A DNA stretch of 64,000 nt from Ruegeria sp. HKCCD8929 (lineage in GTDB: Bacteria > Pseudomonadota > Alphaproteobacteria > Rhodobacterales > Rhodobacteraceae), in assembly GCF_013031405.1 (NCBI RefSeq), contig NZ_WPZY01000002.1, forward strand, positions 1 through 64,000. The letters are read 5' to 3'. Positions 1-7,156 of the stretch are shown piece after piece. A model generated the notes under the pieces. The model worked only from the letters and a program-made list of their open reading frames with translations, was not told the DNA's origin and did no database searches. The stretch's first letter is position 1, and every line of letters starts with the position of its first letter. The position numbers and the translations under genes were made by a program.

Positions 1-269
1 TGACAGCTCGGGGCGTTCCCGCAGGACCTGTCTGGTCGGTGCCCGAGGCGCTGGCACATCCGCAACTTGTCGACCGGGGCCTGCTGCAAACCCACCGCAT
101 TGGCGCTGAGGATCTGCAACTGGTCGGGATCGGTGCCAAGCTTGATGGTGTGGCCCCTGGTGTCGGTTCGCCGCCCCCGACATTGGGCGCACATACATAC
201 GATATCCTGAGCGAACTTGGCTACGATAATGCCCAGATTGCGGACCTGAAAAAGGAAGGCGCGATATGA
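1..269 (+). CDS. CaiB/BaiF family CoA transferase, C-terminal part
   Basis: The gene is cut by the window edge; about 88 codons remain, read in frame from base 3. The residues GVPAGPVWSVPEALAHPQ and the C-terminal stretch PPTLGAHTYDILSELGY are typical of the end of family III CoA transferases, which move CoA between organic acids. The stop overlaps the ATG of the next gene by 4 bp (ATGA), so the two are probably translated together. The substrate cannot be told from this fragment. Confidence 0.85.
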   Translation, partial: TARGVPAGPVWSVPEALAHPQLVDRGLLQTHRIGAEDLQLVGIGAKLDGVAPGVGSPPPTLGAHTYDILSELGYDNAQIADLKKEGAI

Positions 270-1093
270 CGGACCTCTCGGGACACAAAGATGCCGATGA
301 TATTCGCCACTGGTGGCGCACCGCAATTATCGACATGGCTCCAGGACGGATTGCCTTTCGTGGCCACCCGATCCAGGACCTGATAGGTTCTGTAAGCTTT
401 GCTCAGATGATCTGGCTCATGGTGCGGGGCGATATGCCAACGTCAGAACAGGCGGCACTTTTTGAATGTGCGCTGGTGGCGGGCGTGGATCATGGTCCGC
501 AGGCGCCTTCGATTGCCGCCGCCCGCATGGCCGCGACCTGCGGGCTGGGGCTCAACAACGTCATGGCCACCGGGGTCAACATGCTGGGAGACGTGCATGG
601 CGGCGCCGGTGAACAATGCGCCGAGCTTTATTTCGACGTCGCCAAACGGATCGATGACGGCGCTGAACAGGAAGCTGCCGTCCGCGACGGTATCACCGCC
701 TGGTGTGAGGAAAATGGCAAGGTTGTCTCGGGCTTTGGCCACCGCTTCCACAAGCCCGTCGATCCCCGCGCACCGCGGTTGATGGCGTTGGTACGCGAGG
801 CCGCAAAGTCTGGTACGGTGGATGGTCGGTTTGCCGATATCGGTGAGGCGGTTCAGGCGGAAATCGGACGAAAGCGCGGTACTGAGATCGCAATGAATAT
901 CGATGGGGCCACGGCTGTTATCTTTTGCGAGCTGGGTTTTCCACCACCGCTCTCGCGTGGTCTGTTCTGTCTCTCCCGCTCGGTTGGCGTCTTGTCTCAT
1001 GGCTGGGAACAGATGCAGCAGGGCGGCCGGAACAAAGGACCGATGCCACCGCGTTTTCTGCCAGACTACACTGGCGTGAAATCGGAAGGTTAA
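266..1093 (+). CDS. Citryl-CoA lyase / citrate synthase-like protein
   Basis: This 275-residue protein matches the short, lyase-like branch of the citrate synthase superfamily. The three catalytic positions of the fold are visible: His111 in GDVHGG, His159 in GFGHRFH and Asp213 in NIDGAT. It is much shorter than a true citrate synthase (about 430 residues). Coupling to an upstream CaiB-type CoA transferase suggests an acid is activated to a CoA thioester and then cleaved to acetyl-CoA and an oxo-acid. Citryl-CoA or a related substituted acyl-CoA is a plausible substrate, but which one is not decided by the sequence. Confidence 0.8.
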   Translation: MTDLSGHKDADDIRHWWRTAIIDMAPGRIAFRGHPIQDLIGSVSFAQMIWLMVRGDMPTSEQAALFECALVAGVDHGPQAPSIAAARMAATCGLGLNNVMATGVNMLGDVHGGAGEQCAELYFDVAKRIDDGAEQEAAVRDGITAWCEENGKVVSGFGHRFHKPVDPRAPRLMALVREAAKSGTVDGRFADIGEAVQAEIGRKRGTEIAMNIDGATAVIFCELGFPPPLSRGLFCLSRSVGVLSHGWEQMQQGGRNKGPMPPRFLPDYTGVKSEG

Positions 1094-1588
1094 GCCGATG
1101 TACCCCCTGAAGACCAAAAGTGTTTGTTGCGGTTGAGCGTGTGGCTTGCGCAAGATCCACACCATAGAGTTAGAGGCAAGTGTCATATCTCAAAGGTCAC
1201 CCGACCTCAATGAACATCTAAGGCTCGGCCGCCGCAGTTTACGCCGAGCCTGGCTTCATAGCCCCATTCGCGCATAGACCGATCTGCCTGTCTCGGTCAG
1301 TGGGCATTCGGGCCCACGCCCAGGAGCAGACCCAACAAGGCAGCCGGAACCAAGGTAATTTTTCTGTATTGTTTTCTTCGAACGTATCTCAGCTCAAGTG
1401 AGAAAAGATACAATTCTCACTCATGCTCCAACGTTGGCAATGCGCACAAAACTGCCGCAGGTGCAAACGCAGCGAATTGGGGCTTTGGTTGCGCATCTCG
1501 CCAGTTCAAAAGAGGCGCAGCGAAGGGTCGGTTTCAAACCTACCTATTCGGAAAGTTCTTTACCGCCCTATTCTGCACCCAGCCTGAA
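1094..1588. other. Gene-free stretch (495 bp)
   Basis: I see no convincing gene here. A short open frame on the plus strand (1398-1646) runs antisense into the TetR gene and has no protein-like character. Two short stems, around 1277-1298 and 1300-1317 (GTGGGC pairing with GCCCAC), could end the upstream operon but lack T-runs. Confidence 0.5.
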
Positions 1589-2176
1589 TCAACCCCAATG
1601 TCCCGAATTGCTTTTCGCGATACTGCAAAGCAGATCGACGTGCTGATCCAGCCAATCTGCGTCAAGCGCCTCGTGACGTATGAGTCTGCGAAAATAGGGT
1701 GCAGCGATTGCCAGCTCTATCAGCTGTTCAACCGGAACATCGGCGGCGATCTCACCGCGGTCTATTGCGGCTGAAAAGACAGCTTCAACGCTTGCGAATC
1801 TGTCTTTCATGAATTCCGTGATCACCAACCGCGCTTCTGCATCGGTGGACGCAGCAGCGACCACCTGGGGCGCGATTTGGCCCCATGGCGTGTCATTCAA
1901 AGCGCCCATCAGAACACCGAGCAACCAGCGCAGGTCAGATCGCAGCGGGCCATCGGTTTTGGGCGGAATGTTCGGCGGTGTCGCGATGCGCCTGAACGCG
2001 GCATCACGGAGTCTGCGCGCATCTGGCCAGTGCCTGTAAAGCGTGCTGCGTGAAATGCCCGTCGCATTTGAAACTGCGCCATGTGTCACGTGCAACACGC
2101 CCTCATCCATCAGGATCTTTTGCGCGGCATCAAGCGCGGTCTGCCGTGTCGCGATCAGTCTTGGATCTTCTTTCAA
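1589..2176 (-). CDS. TetR family transcriptional regulator
   Basis: This 195-residue repressor has an N-terminal TetR helix-turn-helix (about residues 10-60, with GVSNATGISRSTLYRHW-like spacing; visible SNATGISRSTLYRHW) and a ligand-binding C-terminal domain. I place the start at the TTG at 2176 because a strong Shine-Dalgarno (AGGAGGGG) sits 4-5 bases before it. The longer readings (ATG at 2206 or beyond) have no ribosome site and would put the coding region over the operators. It is divergent from yceI, and two tandem dyads lie just upstream, so autoregulation and control of yceI are likely. The ligand is unknown. Confidence 0.85.
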   Translation of the reverse strand: MKEDPRLIATRQTALDAAQKILMDEGVLHVTHGAVSNATGISRSTLYRHWPDARRLRDAAFRRIATPPNIPPKTDGPLRSDLRWLLGVLMGALNDTPWGQIAPQVVAAASTDAEARLVITEFMKDRFASVEAVFSAAIDRGEIAADVPVEQLIELAIAAPYFRRLIRHEALDADWLDQHVDLLCSIAKSNSGHWG

Positions 2177-2188
2177 TCGCCCCTCCTG

Positions 2189-2205
2189 TAGAACACGTTG
2201 TTGCA
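2189..2205. promoter_or_regulatory. TetR-type operator half-pair 1 (imperfect dyad)
   Basis: TAGAACA-CGT-TGTTGCA: 7-bp arms with two mismatches around a 3-bp centre. It lies exactly 20 bp (two helical turns) from the perfect dyad at 2209-2225, and just upstream of the tetR ribosome binding site. It is probably a second binding site for the adjacent TetR protein. Confidence 0.6.
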
Positions 2206-2208
2206 TAG

Positions 2209-2225
2209 TAGAACATTTTGTTCTA
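2209..2225. promoter_or_regulatory. TetR-type operator (perfect dyad)
   Basis: TAGAACA-TTT-TGTTCTA is a perfect 17-bp dyad with 7-bp arms. It lies between the divergent tetR and yceI genes. Size and symmetry fit a TetR dimer site, and the tandem copy at 2189-2205 keeps the same TAGAACA arm. Confidence 0.7.
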
Positions 2226-2301
2226 AAAGTCTGACCGGGCTCAGAACCTAAAGCCCAAACAAAATTCTGCCAACACATCTTATCTGAATGGGAGCGTATC
2301 A

Positions 2302-2892
2302 ATGTTTAAAACGGCAGCAACCGCGCTGGCGGTACTCTTGTCGATGGGCGCCTCTGCAGCACTGGCCGAAAGTGGGACCTACAAACTGGATCCCGGACAT
2401 AGCCAGGTGATGTTCAGTTATAATCACATCGGGTTTTCAGAGACATTTGGCATGTTCTCGGGCTTTAGCGGTGAGATTGAGTTTAACGAAGATGACCCCT
2501 CTGCGTCGTCGGTCACAGTTTCCATGCCGGTCAAATCCATGATCACGGGCTGGGACGCCCGCCTGCAACACTTTATGTCCGACGACTTTTTTGGCGCGAA
2601 AGACAGTGATGTGGTCACATTCGCCTCAACCAGCATCGAAGTAACCGGGGACAATACCGCGAATATTTCGGGCGACCTGACCATGAATGGCATCACCAAA
2701 CCTGTCGTTTTGGAAACGACGCTCAACAAATCAGCACCATACCCGTTTGGCCCGAAAGAGGGCACGCCGACTTTGGGGCTTGCAGCCAAAGCGACTGTCG
2801 TGCGGTCTGAATTCGAACTTGGGGCGTTTGCCCCTGCGGTGAGCGACGAAATAAGGCTTCTGATCAATATCGAAGCGTTGAAGGCTGAGTGA
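2302..2892 (+). CDS. yceI: YceI family periplasmic protein
   Basis: The 196-residue product has a signal peptide (cleavage near ALA-ES, residue 22), followed by one YceI domain, a lipocalin-like barrel that binds long polyprenoid or other amphiphilic molecules. Family landmarks include YKLDPGHSQVMFSYNHIGFS at the start of the mature protein, and GDLTMNGITKPVVLE. A GGGAG ribosome site lies 7 bases before the ATG. The gene is divergent from a TetR regulator with two operator-like dyads, which suggests repression relieved by a small lipophilic or toxic ligand. That last point is inference. Confidence 0.9.
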   Translation: MFKTAATALAVLLSMGASAALAESGTYKLDPGHSQVMFSYNHIGFSETFGMFSGFSGEIEFNEDDPSASSVTVSMPVKSMITGWDARLQHFMSDDFFGAKDSDVVTFASTSIEVTGDNTANISGDLTMNGITKPVVLETTLNKSAPYPFGPKEGTPTLGLAAKATVVRSEFELGAFAPAVSDEIRLLINIEALKAE

Positions 2893-2956
2893 CGCGGTGC
2901 GAGGGCTGCTGACGCAGCGCCGAGCGCCCTTTCGTAACTTTTGACGGGCCACGACA

Positions 2957-3493
2957 ATGAATGCATCCCTGAGAGTATTGGCAATCGCAGCGGTGACGGC
3001 ATTGATGTGCCCGATGGCATCTGCGCAAGTGCGCGCCTTGCCGGAGCGCACATCGCCTCGCCCCGAAACAACAAGCGGCGTACCCCATACCCAGATTGGT
3101 GTTGAAATTGATGCCGAATTGGCCCGGCTGTTGCTGGAGCGTGTCGCGCAATTCCCAGGGGTCACACTTGGCCCGACACGCATATCACTGCCTGGCGCGA
3201 TTGGTTTTCAGCTTGACCGCGACATGCTGCTGTCTCAACCGGGTTCTATTGTCGGTGGTCTTGAGTTTGCGCATATGCACCCCGATGGCAGCCTGCACGC
3301 TTCGCTGGAACCCGCTTTGGCGCAAAGGGCAATTGAGGCTGGCTGGGCCATAGCACACCCTTGGGCCAATAAACGTCCCGGGTGGAGTGGCTTTGTCATG
3401 ATCTATACACCGACCACACCAGAAGAATTGGACGTCGTCATCGATCTGGTCGAAAGTTCGTACACGTTCATCACCGGCAACACCTTGGGCTAA
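2957..3493 (+). CDS. Secreted protein resembling the DUF5519/luciferase-like family
   Basis: The 178-residue product starts with a signal peptide (cleavage after ASA, about residue 23). The mature part is a single domain with GFQLDRDM, a conserved-looking EFAHMHPDGSLHASL segment and a closing VMIYTPTTPEEL segment. This pattern (a His-x-His followed by DGSLH) resembles proteins annotated as luciferase-like DUF5519, whose activity is not established. It lies 64 bp after yceI on the same strand and may be co-transcribed. Family assignment is from memory of the motif and is moderate; the secretion signal is clearer. Confidence 0.6.
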   Translation: MNASLRVLAIAAVTALMCPMASAQVRALPERTSPRPETTSGVPHTQIGVEIDAELARLLLERVAQFPGVTLGPTRISLPGAIGFQLDRDMLLSQPGSIVGGLEFAHMHPDGSLHASLEPALAQRAIEAGWAIAHPWANKRPGWSGFVMIYTPTTPEELDVVIDLVESSYTFITGNTLG

Positions 3494-3548
3494 ACGCGAA
3501 TTTCACAATAGTGCGCGGTGACGCCTGTTTTCCTGTCAGATTACTGTT

Positions 3549-3776
3549 TCAGTCGCTTTCCTTCCGCAGACGATCCAGTTCCGCCGCATCCGCCTGTTGC
3601 CTGCGCAGTGCCGCCATTGATCCTGCTGCTTCGATCTCCAAGCGCCACGTCTTCAACTGCGAGCTCGTCACACCCAGCTCCTTGGCAACACCGGTTTGTG
3701 TGGCACCAGGCTCATAAAGCCGACCAACAGCTGCGGCTTTGAACTCATCCGTAAACGTCCGCCTCGATTGTCCCAT
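3549..3776 (-). pseudogene. IS3-family orfA (InsE-like) transposase remnant
   Basis: The 75-residue reading frame begins MGQSRRTFTDEFKAAAVGRLYEPGATQTGVAKELGV, the helix-turn-helix of IS3-family OrfA proteins, and keeps the start of the leucine zipper (AELDRLRKESD). It then stops. OrfA normally runs on for 15-30 more residues and is followed by the DDE transposase orfB with a frameshift window. No orfB trace is visible downstream towards 3493. A ribosome site (AAGGAG) precedes the ATG. This looks like the left end of a decayed element. Confidence 0.75.
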
Positions 3777-4171
3777 TCCATGCTCCTTTCGTGGACAGGG
3801 ATAAATTACCCCGATGTCCGGGAACAGGGACGAAGTTCACGCGACCCCTGTAGACCCGGTGCACGACGTAGAAGGCGTGATCATTTCCCTTACTACGGAC
3901 CCGTCAGGCGGTTTCAGCGACGCCAATCTTGAAGGGTTACGCCAGTTAAGAGATAAGAGCTGACGTGACCTAAGAAAATAACGGTGCAAAATGAAACCGA
4001 CAATTCGGCCATTCGGGAGGACGACCCAAACCGGTCGCTCAACGAACACCTAGGTTCGGCAGAAGAGTTGCGCGAATGCCGACTCAAGTATTCGAGGAAC
4101 CGTGCTCTCTCTGACACAGCGAACGTTTGCTTTCTGGCGACCTCCTGTTCCGCGATAACCGCCGACCCGGG
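3777..4171. other. Gene-poor stretch with possible gene debris
   Basis: This 395-bp stretch follows the orfA remnant. It holds a 49-codon frame at 3814-3963, listed separately, and a weak plus-strand frame from a GTG at 3984 whose first 45 codons look acidic and protein-like (NETDNSAIREDDPNRSLNEH) but which then runs antisense into the ankyrin gene. Neither is supported as an intact gene. The mix fits a site where an insertion sequence has damaged older genes. Confidence 0.4.
3814..3963 (+). pseudogene. Possible 3' fragment of a disrupted gene (49 codons)
   Basis: An ATG at 3814 opens a frame ending TGA at 3961-3963. Its second half (DPVHDVEGVIISLTTDPSGG, then FSDANLEGLRQLRDKS) has the amino-acid balance of a real soluble protein C-terminus. 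No good ribosome site precedes it, and it starts within 40 bp of the IS3 orfA start, so it may be the surviving tail of a gene cut by the element. I do not recognise the family. Confidence 0.3.
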
Positions 4172-4846
4172 TCAATCCTGTGAGCGAAGACGCTCCACCA
4201 TCTCGGTAAACCCGCGCATTTCGGCGTGCTGAAGCGGAGTAATACCCTCGCGATCTGCCAGTGTTCTGTCAGCCCCGGCGTCCAGCAGCGCGTCGAGAAC
4301 CGCCTGATGGTTTGGCCCACCATCACCAAGCACAATCGCCTCCATCACGGCCGTCCAATGCAGATTGTTAATATGATTGAGCGGTGCACCGGCGTCGATC
4401 AGGCGCCGCACAACTTCGACATGGCCGAGATGAGCGGCCGCGATCAACGCTGTACCGTCATAGGGGCTTGTCGTCAGACCGGGACCGTTCCCCAATTCGA
4501 TGGCTAAAGACATCAATTCGGGATCGTCCGCAACGGCGGCGATTGTCACAACGTCGTAAGCGCGCCCTTCCAATGCGTTCATGTCGGCCCCGGCCTCGGC
4601 AAGGGCATTCAACGCGTCGTCCTCCGAGGCGAACGCAGCGACATGGATCGGTGTGCGGCCCCTGGAATCTCGCGCATTTACATCTGCACCATCGGCGACA
4701 AGCGAACGTATCGCGCCGACACCGCCCTCGTGTGCTGCGCGGAACAATCCATCATAGGCAGCCACCTCGCGCGCCGACGGCGCAGTTTGGGCGGAGGCGG
4801 AGGTGGCCAGACCGACCAATGCGGCCATGATGGCAAAGCGGGTCAT
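4172..4846 (-). CDS. Secreted ankyrin-repeat protein
   Basis: The start is placed at the ATG at 4846, which has a GAGGAG ribosome site and gives a signal peptide (MTRFAIMAALVGLATSASAQ). The 224-residue protein then carries about four to five ankyrin repeats. The clearest are GVGAIRSLVADGADVNARDS, RGRTPIHVAAFASEDDALNA, DGTALIAAAHLGHVEVVRRL and DAGADRTLADREGITPLQHA. Ankyrin repeats mediate protein binding; a periplasmic or secreted role is inferred from the signal. It stands alone between accessory genes, so no partner can be proposed. Confidence 0.85.
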   Translation of the reverse strand: MTRFAIMAALVGLATSASAQTAPSAREVAAYDGLFRAAHEGGVGAIRSLVADGADVNARDSRGRTPIHVAAFASEDDALNALAEAGADMNALEGRAYDVVTIAAVADDPELMSLAIELGNGPGLTTSPYDGTALIAAAHLGHVEVVRRLIDAGAPLNHINNLHWTAVMEAIVLGDGGPNHQAVLDALLDAGADRTLADREGITPLQHAEMRGFTEMVERLRSQD

Positions 4847-4917
4847 AGCGATCTCCTCTTTAACTCCGAAATTAGTTCTTCGGCCCGCGTGCCTCAACAT
4901 AAGGCCGCGATTGTGAG

Positions 4918-5310
4918 TCACCCGGCCTCGATCAGGTCGAGCCCGGCACGAGCGCAAGCCTCATCCAAGTGACCTCCTGGAGCGCCTCCGATGTCAATGC
5001 CACCCATCAGCGCACCGTCAATCTGGAGCGGCAGACCTTCGCCCCATGTTACCTTCCGCGCACCCATGCAACGCTGGCCGCCGTGCTGCGGTTTATTCAA
5101 AGCGCAGCATCCGACAAAGTGAAGCCCTCCACCGCCGTCAGGTGCACCCTGAACGAATGGCCGAAGTGGCGTTGCTATGTGTCCGCTCTCTTCAAAGACC
5201 TCATCAGCTTCGCGGGGGATTTGCCCATAGATTTTACCCGCAACAGCTATCACCCAACTGTATGGGTGGGCACGGCACATTGCCATACGAACAATACACG
5301 CAGCAGTCAC
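4918..5310 (-). pseudogene. HbpS/GlcG-like heme-binding family remnant (C-terminal part recognisable)
   Basis: Only the last 45 or so codons look like the GlcG/HbpS family: GEGLPLQIDGALMGGIDIGG followed by APGGHLDEACARAGLD, matching the usual glycine-rich C-terminal half. The upstream part of the frame has no family similarity, is low in the usual motifs and overlaps the GDCCVxC gene from 5234. A full member would be about 140 residues, so the N-terminal half has been lost or shifted out of frame. It may be a decayed last gene of the small mercury-type set, or an unrelated fragment. Confidence 0.5.
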
Positions 5311-5437
5311 CTTCCAAAGGTTTCAGCACGGCTTCACACGACTTGCATTCATAGAACCACTGGCAGGCGTCGGTCGGCATCTTCTCGGTTTCAACATGAC
5401 CACATTCAGGGCATGTTAGCGTGCTTTTCAGCACCAC
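5234..5437 (-). CDS. GDCCVxC-domain small cysteine protein
   Basis: The 67-residue protein has a zinc-ribbon-like pair (CPECGH), the segment MPTDACQWFYECKSCEAVLK and the family signature GDCCVYCSYG, ending in CPPIQ. Such small cysteine-rich proteins occur in mercury-resistance-type operons and are presumed to bind soft metals; no activity is established. The start is GTG at 5437 (or GTG at 5434), with no clear ribosome site. It is 19 bp after the MerT-like gene, so translation may be coupled or leader-dependent. Confidence 0.8.
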   Translation of the reverse strand: MVLKSTLTCPECGHVETEKMPTDACQWFYECKSCEAVLKPLEGDCCVYCSYGNVPCPPIQLGDSCCG

Positions 5438-5456
5438 GCGTTGTTCTGTCAGTGTC

Positions 5457-5780
5457 TCACATCTGCATGAATAGATAGTCGTTGATCCGGGCTTCGTTGA
5501 ACACGATTACCCATGCCAATCCCGTCATGGCTGTGCTTCCCACCAACCACCACATTAACTTTTCGATCGACCTACGTCGGTGGGAAACCCACCACGATAT
5601 CGCGACCAAGACCGTCGATACTGCAAGCACGTAGTAGCTTGCTGCCGCAATTCGTCCAAAAATCGCCAGCCAACTGCCGCCCAATCCCAGCAACATCATA
5701 GCCATGGGTAAAACACAGCAGGTCGCTACCCCGAGCGCTGACAGCGAACCCAGATAGCTGAGGCCAAGGTATTTCTGCAT
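5457..5780 (-). CDS. MerT/MerF-like mercuric ion transport protein
   Basis: This 107-residue inner-membrane protein has three predicted membrane segments (about residues 8-33, 38-62 and 73-95). A vicinal cysteine pair (Cys21-Cys22, in GVATCCVLP) lies in the first segment, as in MerT and MerF where it takes up Hg(II). The second cytoplasmic cysteine pair of classical MerT is not present. A strong ribosome site (GGAGAGGA) precedes the ATG. It is the first gene of a leftward operon whose promoter has the stretched spacing of MerR-controlled genes. No merA reductase or merP is visible in the window. Confidence 0.8.
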   Translation of the reverse strand: MQKYLGLSYLGSLSALGVATCCVLPMAMMLLGLGGSWLAIFGRIAAASYYVLAVSTVLVAISWWVSHRRRSIEKLMWWLVGSTAMTGLAWVIVFNEARINDYLFMQM

Positions 5781-5833
5781 TCCTCTCCTCCACTAGCCGT
5801 CTTTTCTCGGCGTTGAAGCGGCAACCAATCGCG

Positions 5834-5864
5834 CTTATAGCTTCTGTAGTCGCTACAGGATCAA
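5834..5864 (-). promoter_or_regulatory. MerR-type promoter with 19-bp spacer and operator dyad
   Basis: Read leftward, a -35 box TTGATC (5864-5859) and a -10 box TATAAG (5839-5834) are separated by 19 bp, the overlong spacing typical of MerR-activated promoters. The spacer contains the perfect dyad CTGTAG-CGA-CTACAG (5844-5858). It lies between merR (rightward) and the MerT-like gene (leftward), so MerR would repress and, with metal, untwist this promoter. Confidence 0.85.
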
Positions 5865-5879
5865 GACGGATAAGCTCAC

Positions 5880-6269
5880 ATGATTGCGATTGGAGAGGCT
5901 TCCCGCCAAAGCGGGGTCGGGATCGAAACCATCCGCTACTATGAGCGGGAAGGGATTGTGCCGAAACCAATGCGAGCATCCAACAATCAGCGCCTATACT
6001 CCGCAAATGACGTTGGCAGGCTTCGTTTCCTGAAAAAATGCCGCGACCTGGGCTTCCCGCTTGCAGATGCGAAGACACTCCTTGATCTGTCTGAGTGCGG
6101 CGGCAAGGATTGCCAATCCGTCAAACGAATGGCTGAGCTTCACATCTCAGAGGTACGTGGCAAAATTAACGAGTTGAGACGCCTGGAAGCAGCTCTGGGC
6201 GAGCTTACCGCCAACTGTGATAGCGGAAACACCTCCTGCCCAATGCTGTCCCAATTGCGAATGGCATGA
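5880..6269 (+). CDS. merR: MerR family metal-responsive regulator (mercury type)
   Basis: The 129-residue protein has the MerR winged helix at the N-terminus (IGEASRQSGVGIETIRYYER), a dimerisation helix, and cysteines at 73, 78, 113 and 120. Cys78, Cys113 and Cys120 fall where MerR places its three Hg(II) ligands; the gap between the last two is seven residues rather than the nine of Tn501 MerR, so other thiophilic metals are possible. The C-terminus SCPMLSQL also matches MerR. It is divergent from the MerT-like gene, with the operator between them. Confidence 0.88.
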   Translation: MIAIGEASRQSGVGIETIRYYEREGIVPKPMRASNNQRLYSANDVGRLRFLKKCRDLGFPLADAKTLLDLSECGGKDCQSVKRMAELHISEVRGKINELRRLEAALGELTANCDSGNTSCPMLSQLRMA

Positions 6270-6545
6270 GGCAACAAGGGCTCCTCCTGCTGCTCTCTGC
6301 ACTTGAACCAAGTGGGTCGCTTGAACCCCAACCGGTCATTTTCGGTCCCAAGCGTTGCAAGTGCGGCACCGAGGGCCGCGAGGCCATCTGAGCCGCATGT
6401 AACTTTGGTTTAGGCGCATCGGGCTGCAGGTTTATGCGGCCCGGAATAAACCTCATGCAGATGGGCCTAACCGCCCCTTCGTGGTCCCATCGACGCGGGA
6501 CCCGCTCGGTTTTCCCCGGCGGGCAATGCGAGGATGGAGACCGGG

Positions 6546-7061
6546 ATGAAGCGTATATATGCCTTGACCGCCGCGATGGCACTTGCCGCCGTTTTGCCAG
6601 CGAATGCACAGACCTTCGCCGACCGTGTGATCGACACGCTGGCGCAGCAGGGGTTCAGGACAACCGAAGTCAAGAACGGCCCGACCCAGACCAAGGTCGA
6701 GGCCATCAGGGGAACGACCAAGCTGGAAGTTGTCTATGACCGGTCCACCGGCCAGATCGTCAAGCAGGAGACCGAGCCTGCCACCGCCCGAGACCTGCAG
6801 GGTGGCGGTATCGAGATTTCCACCAGGGATCGCGACTTCGCCAGGGACGCCCGCCGGGACGACGATGACGACGACGACAATCGGGGTCGGCGTGGTGGTC
6901 GGGATGATGATGACGACGATGATGATGATCGCAGCGGGCGCCGTGGCGGCGACGACGATGATAACGACCGCAGTGGGCGCGGCGGTGGGGACGATGATCG
7001 CGACGACGACGATGATGACGACGATGACGACAATTCCGGCCCGGGCAGCAATGATGATTGA
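6546..7061 (+). CDS. Secreted PepSY-like protein with Asp-rich low-complexity tail
   Basis: The 171-residue protein has a signal peptide (cleavage after ANA, near residue 18), a short domain (about residues 20-80; FADRVIDTLAQQGFRTTEVK then KLEVVYDRSTGQIVKQE) that resembles a PepSY fold, and a tail from about residue 95 made of long aspartate runs broken by Arg/Gly (DDDDDDDNRGRRGG style). Such tails are very acidic and could bind Ca2+ or other cations outside the membrane. The ATG at 6546 is chosen because GGAG lies 6 bases upstream. The next gene encodes a similar design, so the two are probably related. Confidence 0.8.
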   Translation: MKRIYALTAAMALAAVLPANAQTFADRVIDTLAQQGFRTTEVKNGPTQTKVEAIRGTTKLEVVYDRSTGQIVKQETEPATARDLQGGGIEISTRDRDFARDARRDDDDDDDNRGRRGGRDDDDDDDDDRSGRRGGDDDDNDRSGRGGGDDDRDDDDDDDDDDNSGPGSNDD

Positions 7062-7115
7062 GGGTCCCGCCGGTGCTTCGCAAAGCGCCCGGTCTCTGGC
7101 ATGGTGAGAGAGACA

Positions 7116-7148
7116 GGAAACCGCCACATGGGCGGTTTCCCCATGTGG
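7116..7148 (+). promoter_or_regulatory. Two mutually exclusive hairpins before the repeat-protein gene
   Basis: Stem A pairs GGAAACCGCC (7116-7125) with GGCGGTTTCC (7131-7140) around a 5-nt loop. Stem B pairs CCACATGG (7124-7131) with CCATGTGG (7141-7148) around a 9-nt loop. They share bases, so only one can form. Stem B reaches within 9 nt of the ATG at 7157, next to the GGCGGA ribosome site. No T-run follows, so this is not a plain terminator. Confidence 0.55.
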
Positions 7149-7156
7149 ACGGCGGA

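Noticed and set aside
1398-1646. An 82-codon plus-strand frame before the TetR gene.
   Set aside because: No ribosome site, unnatural composition, and it runs antisense into tetR.
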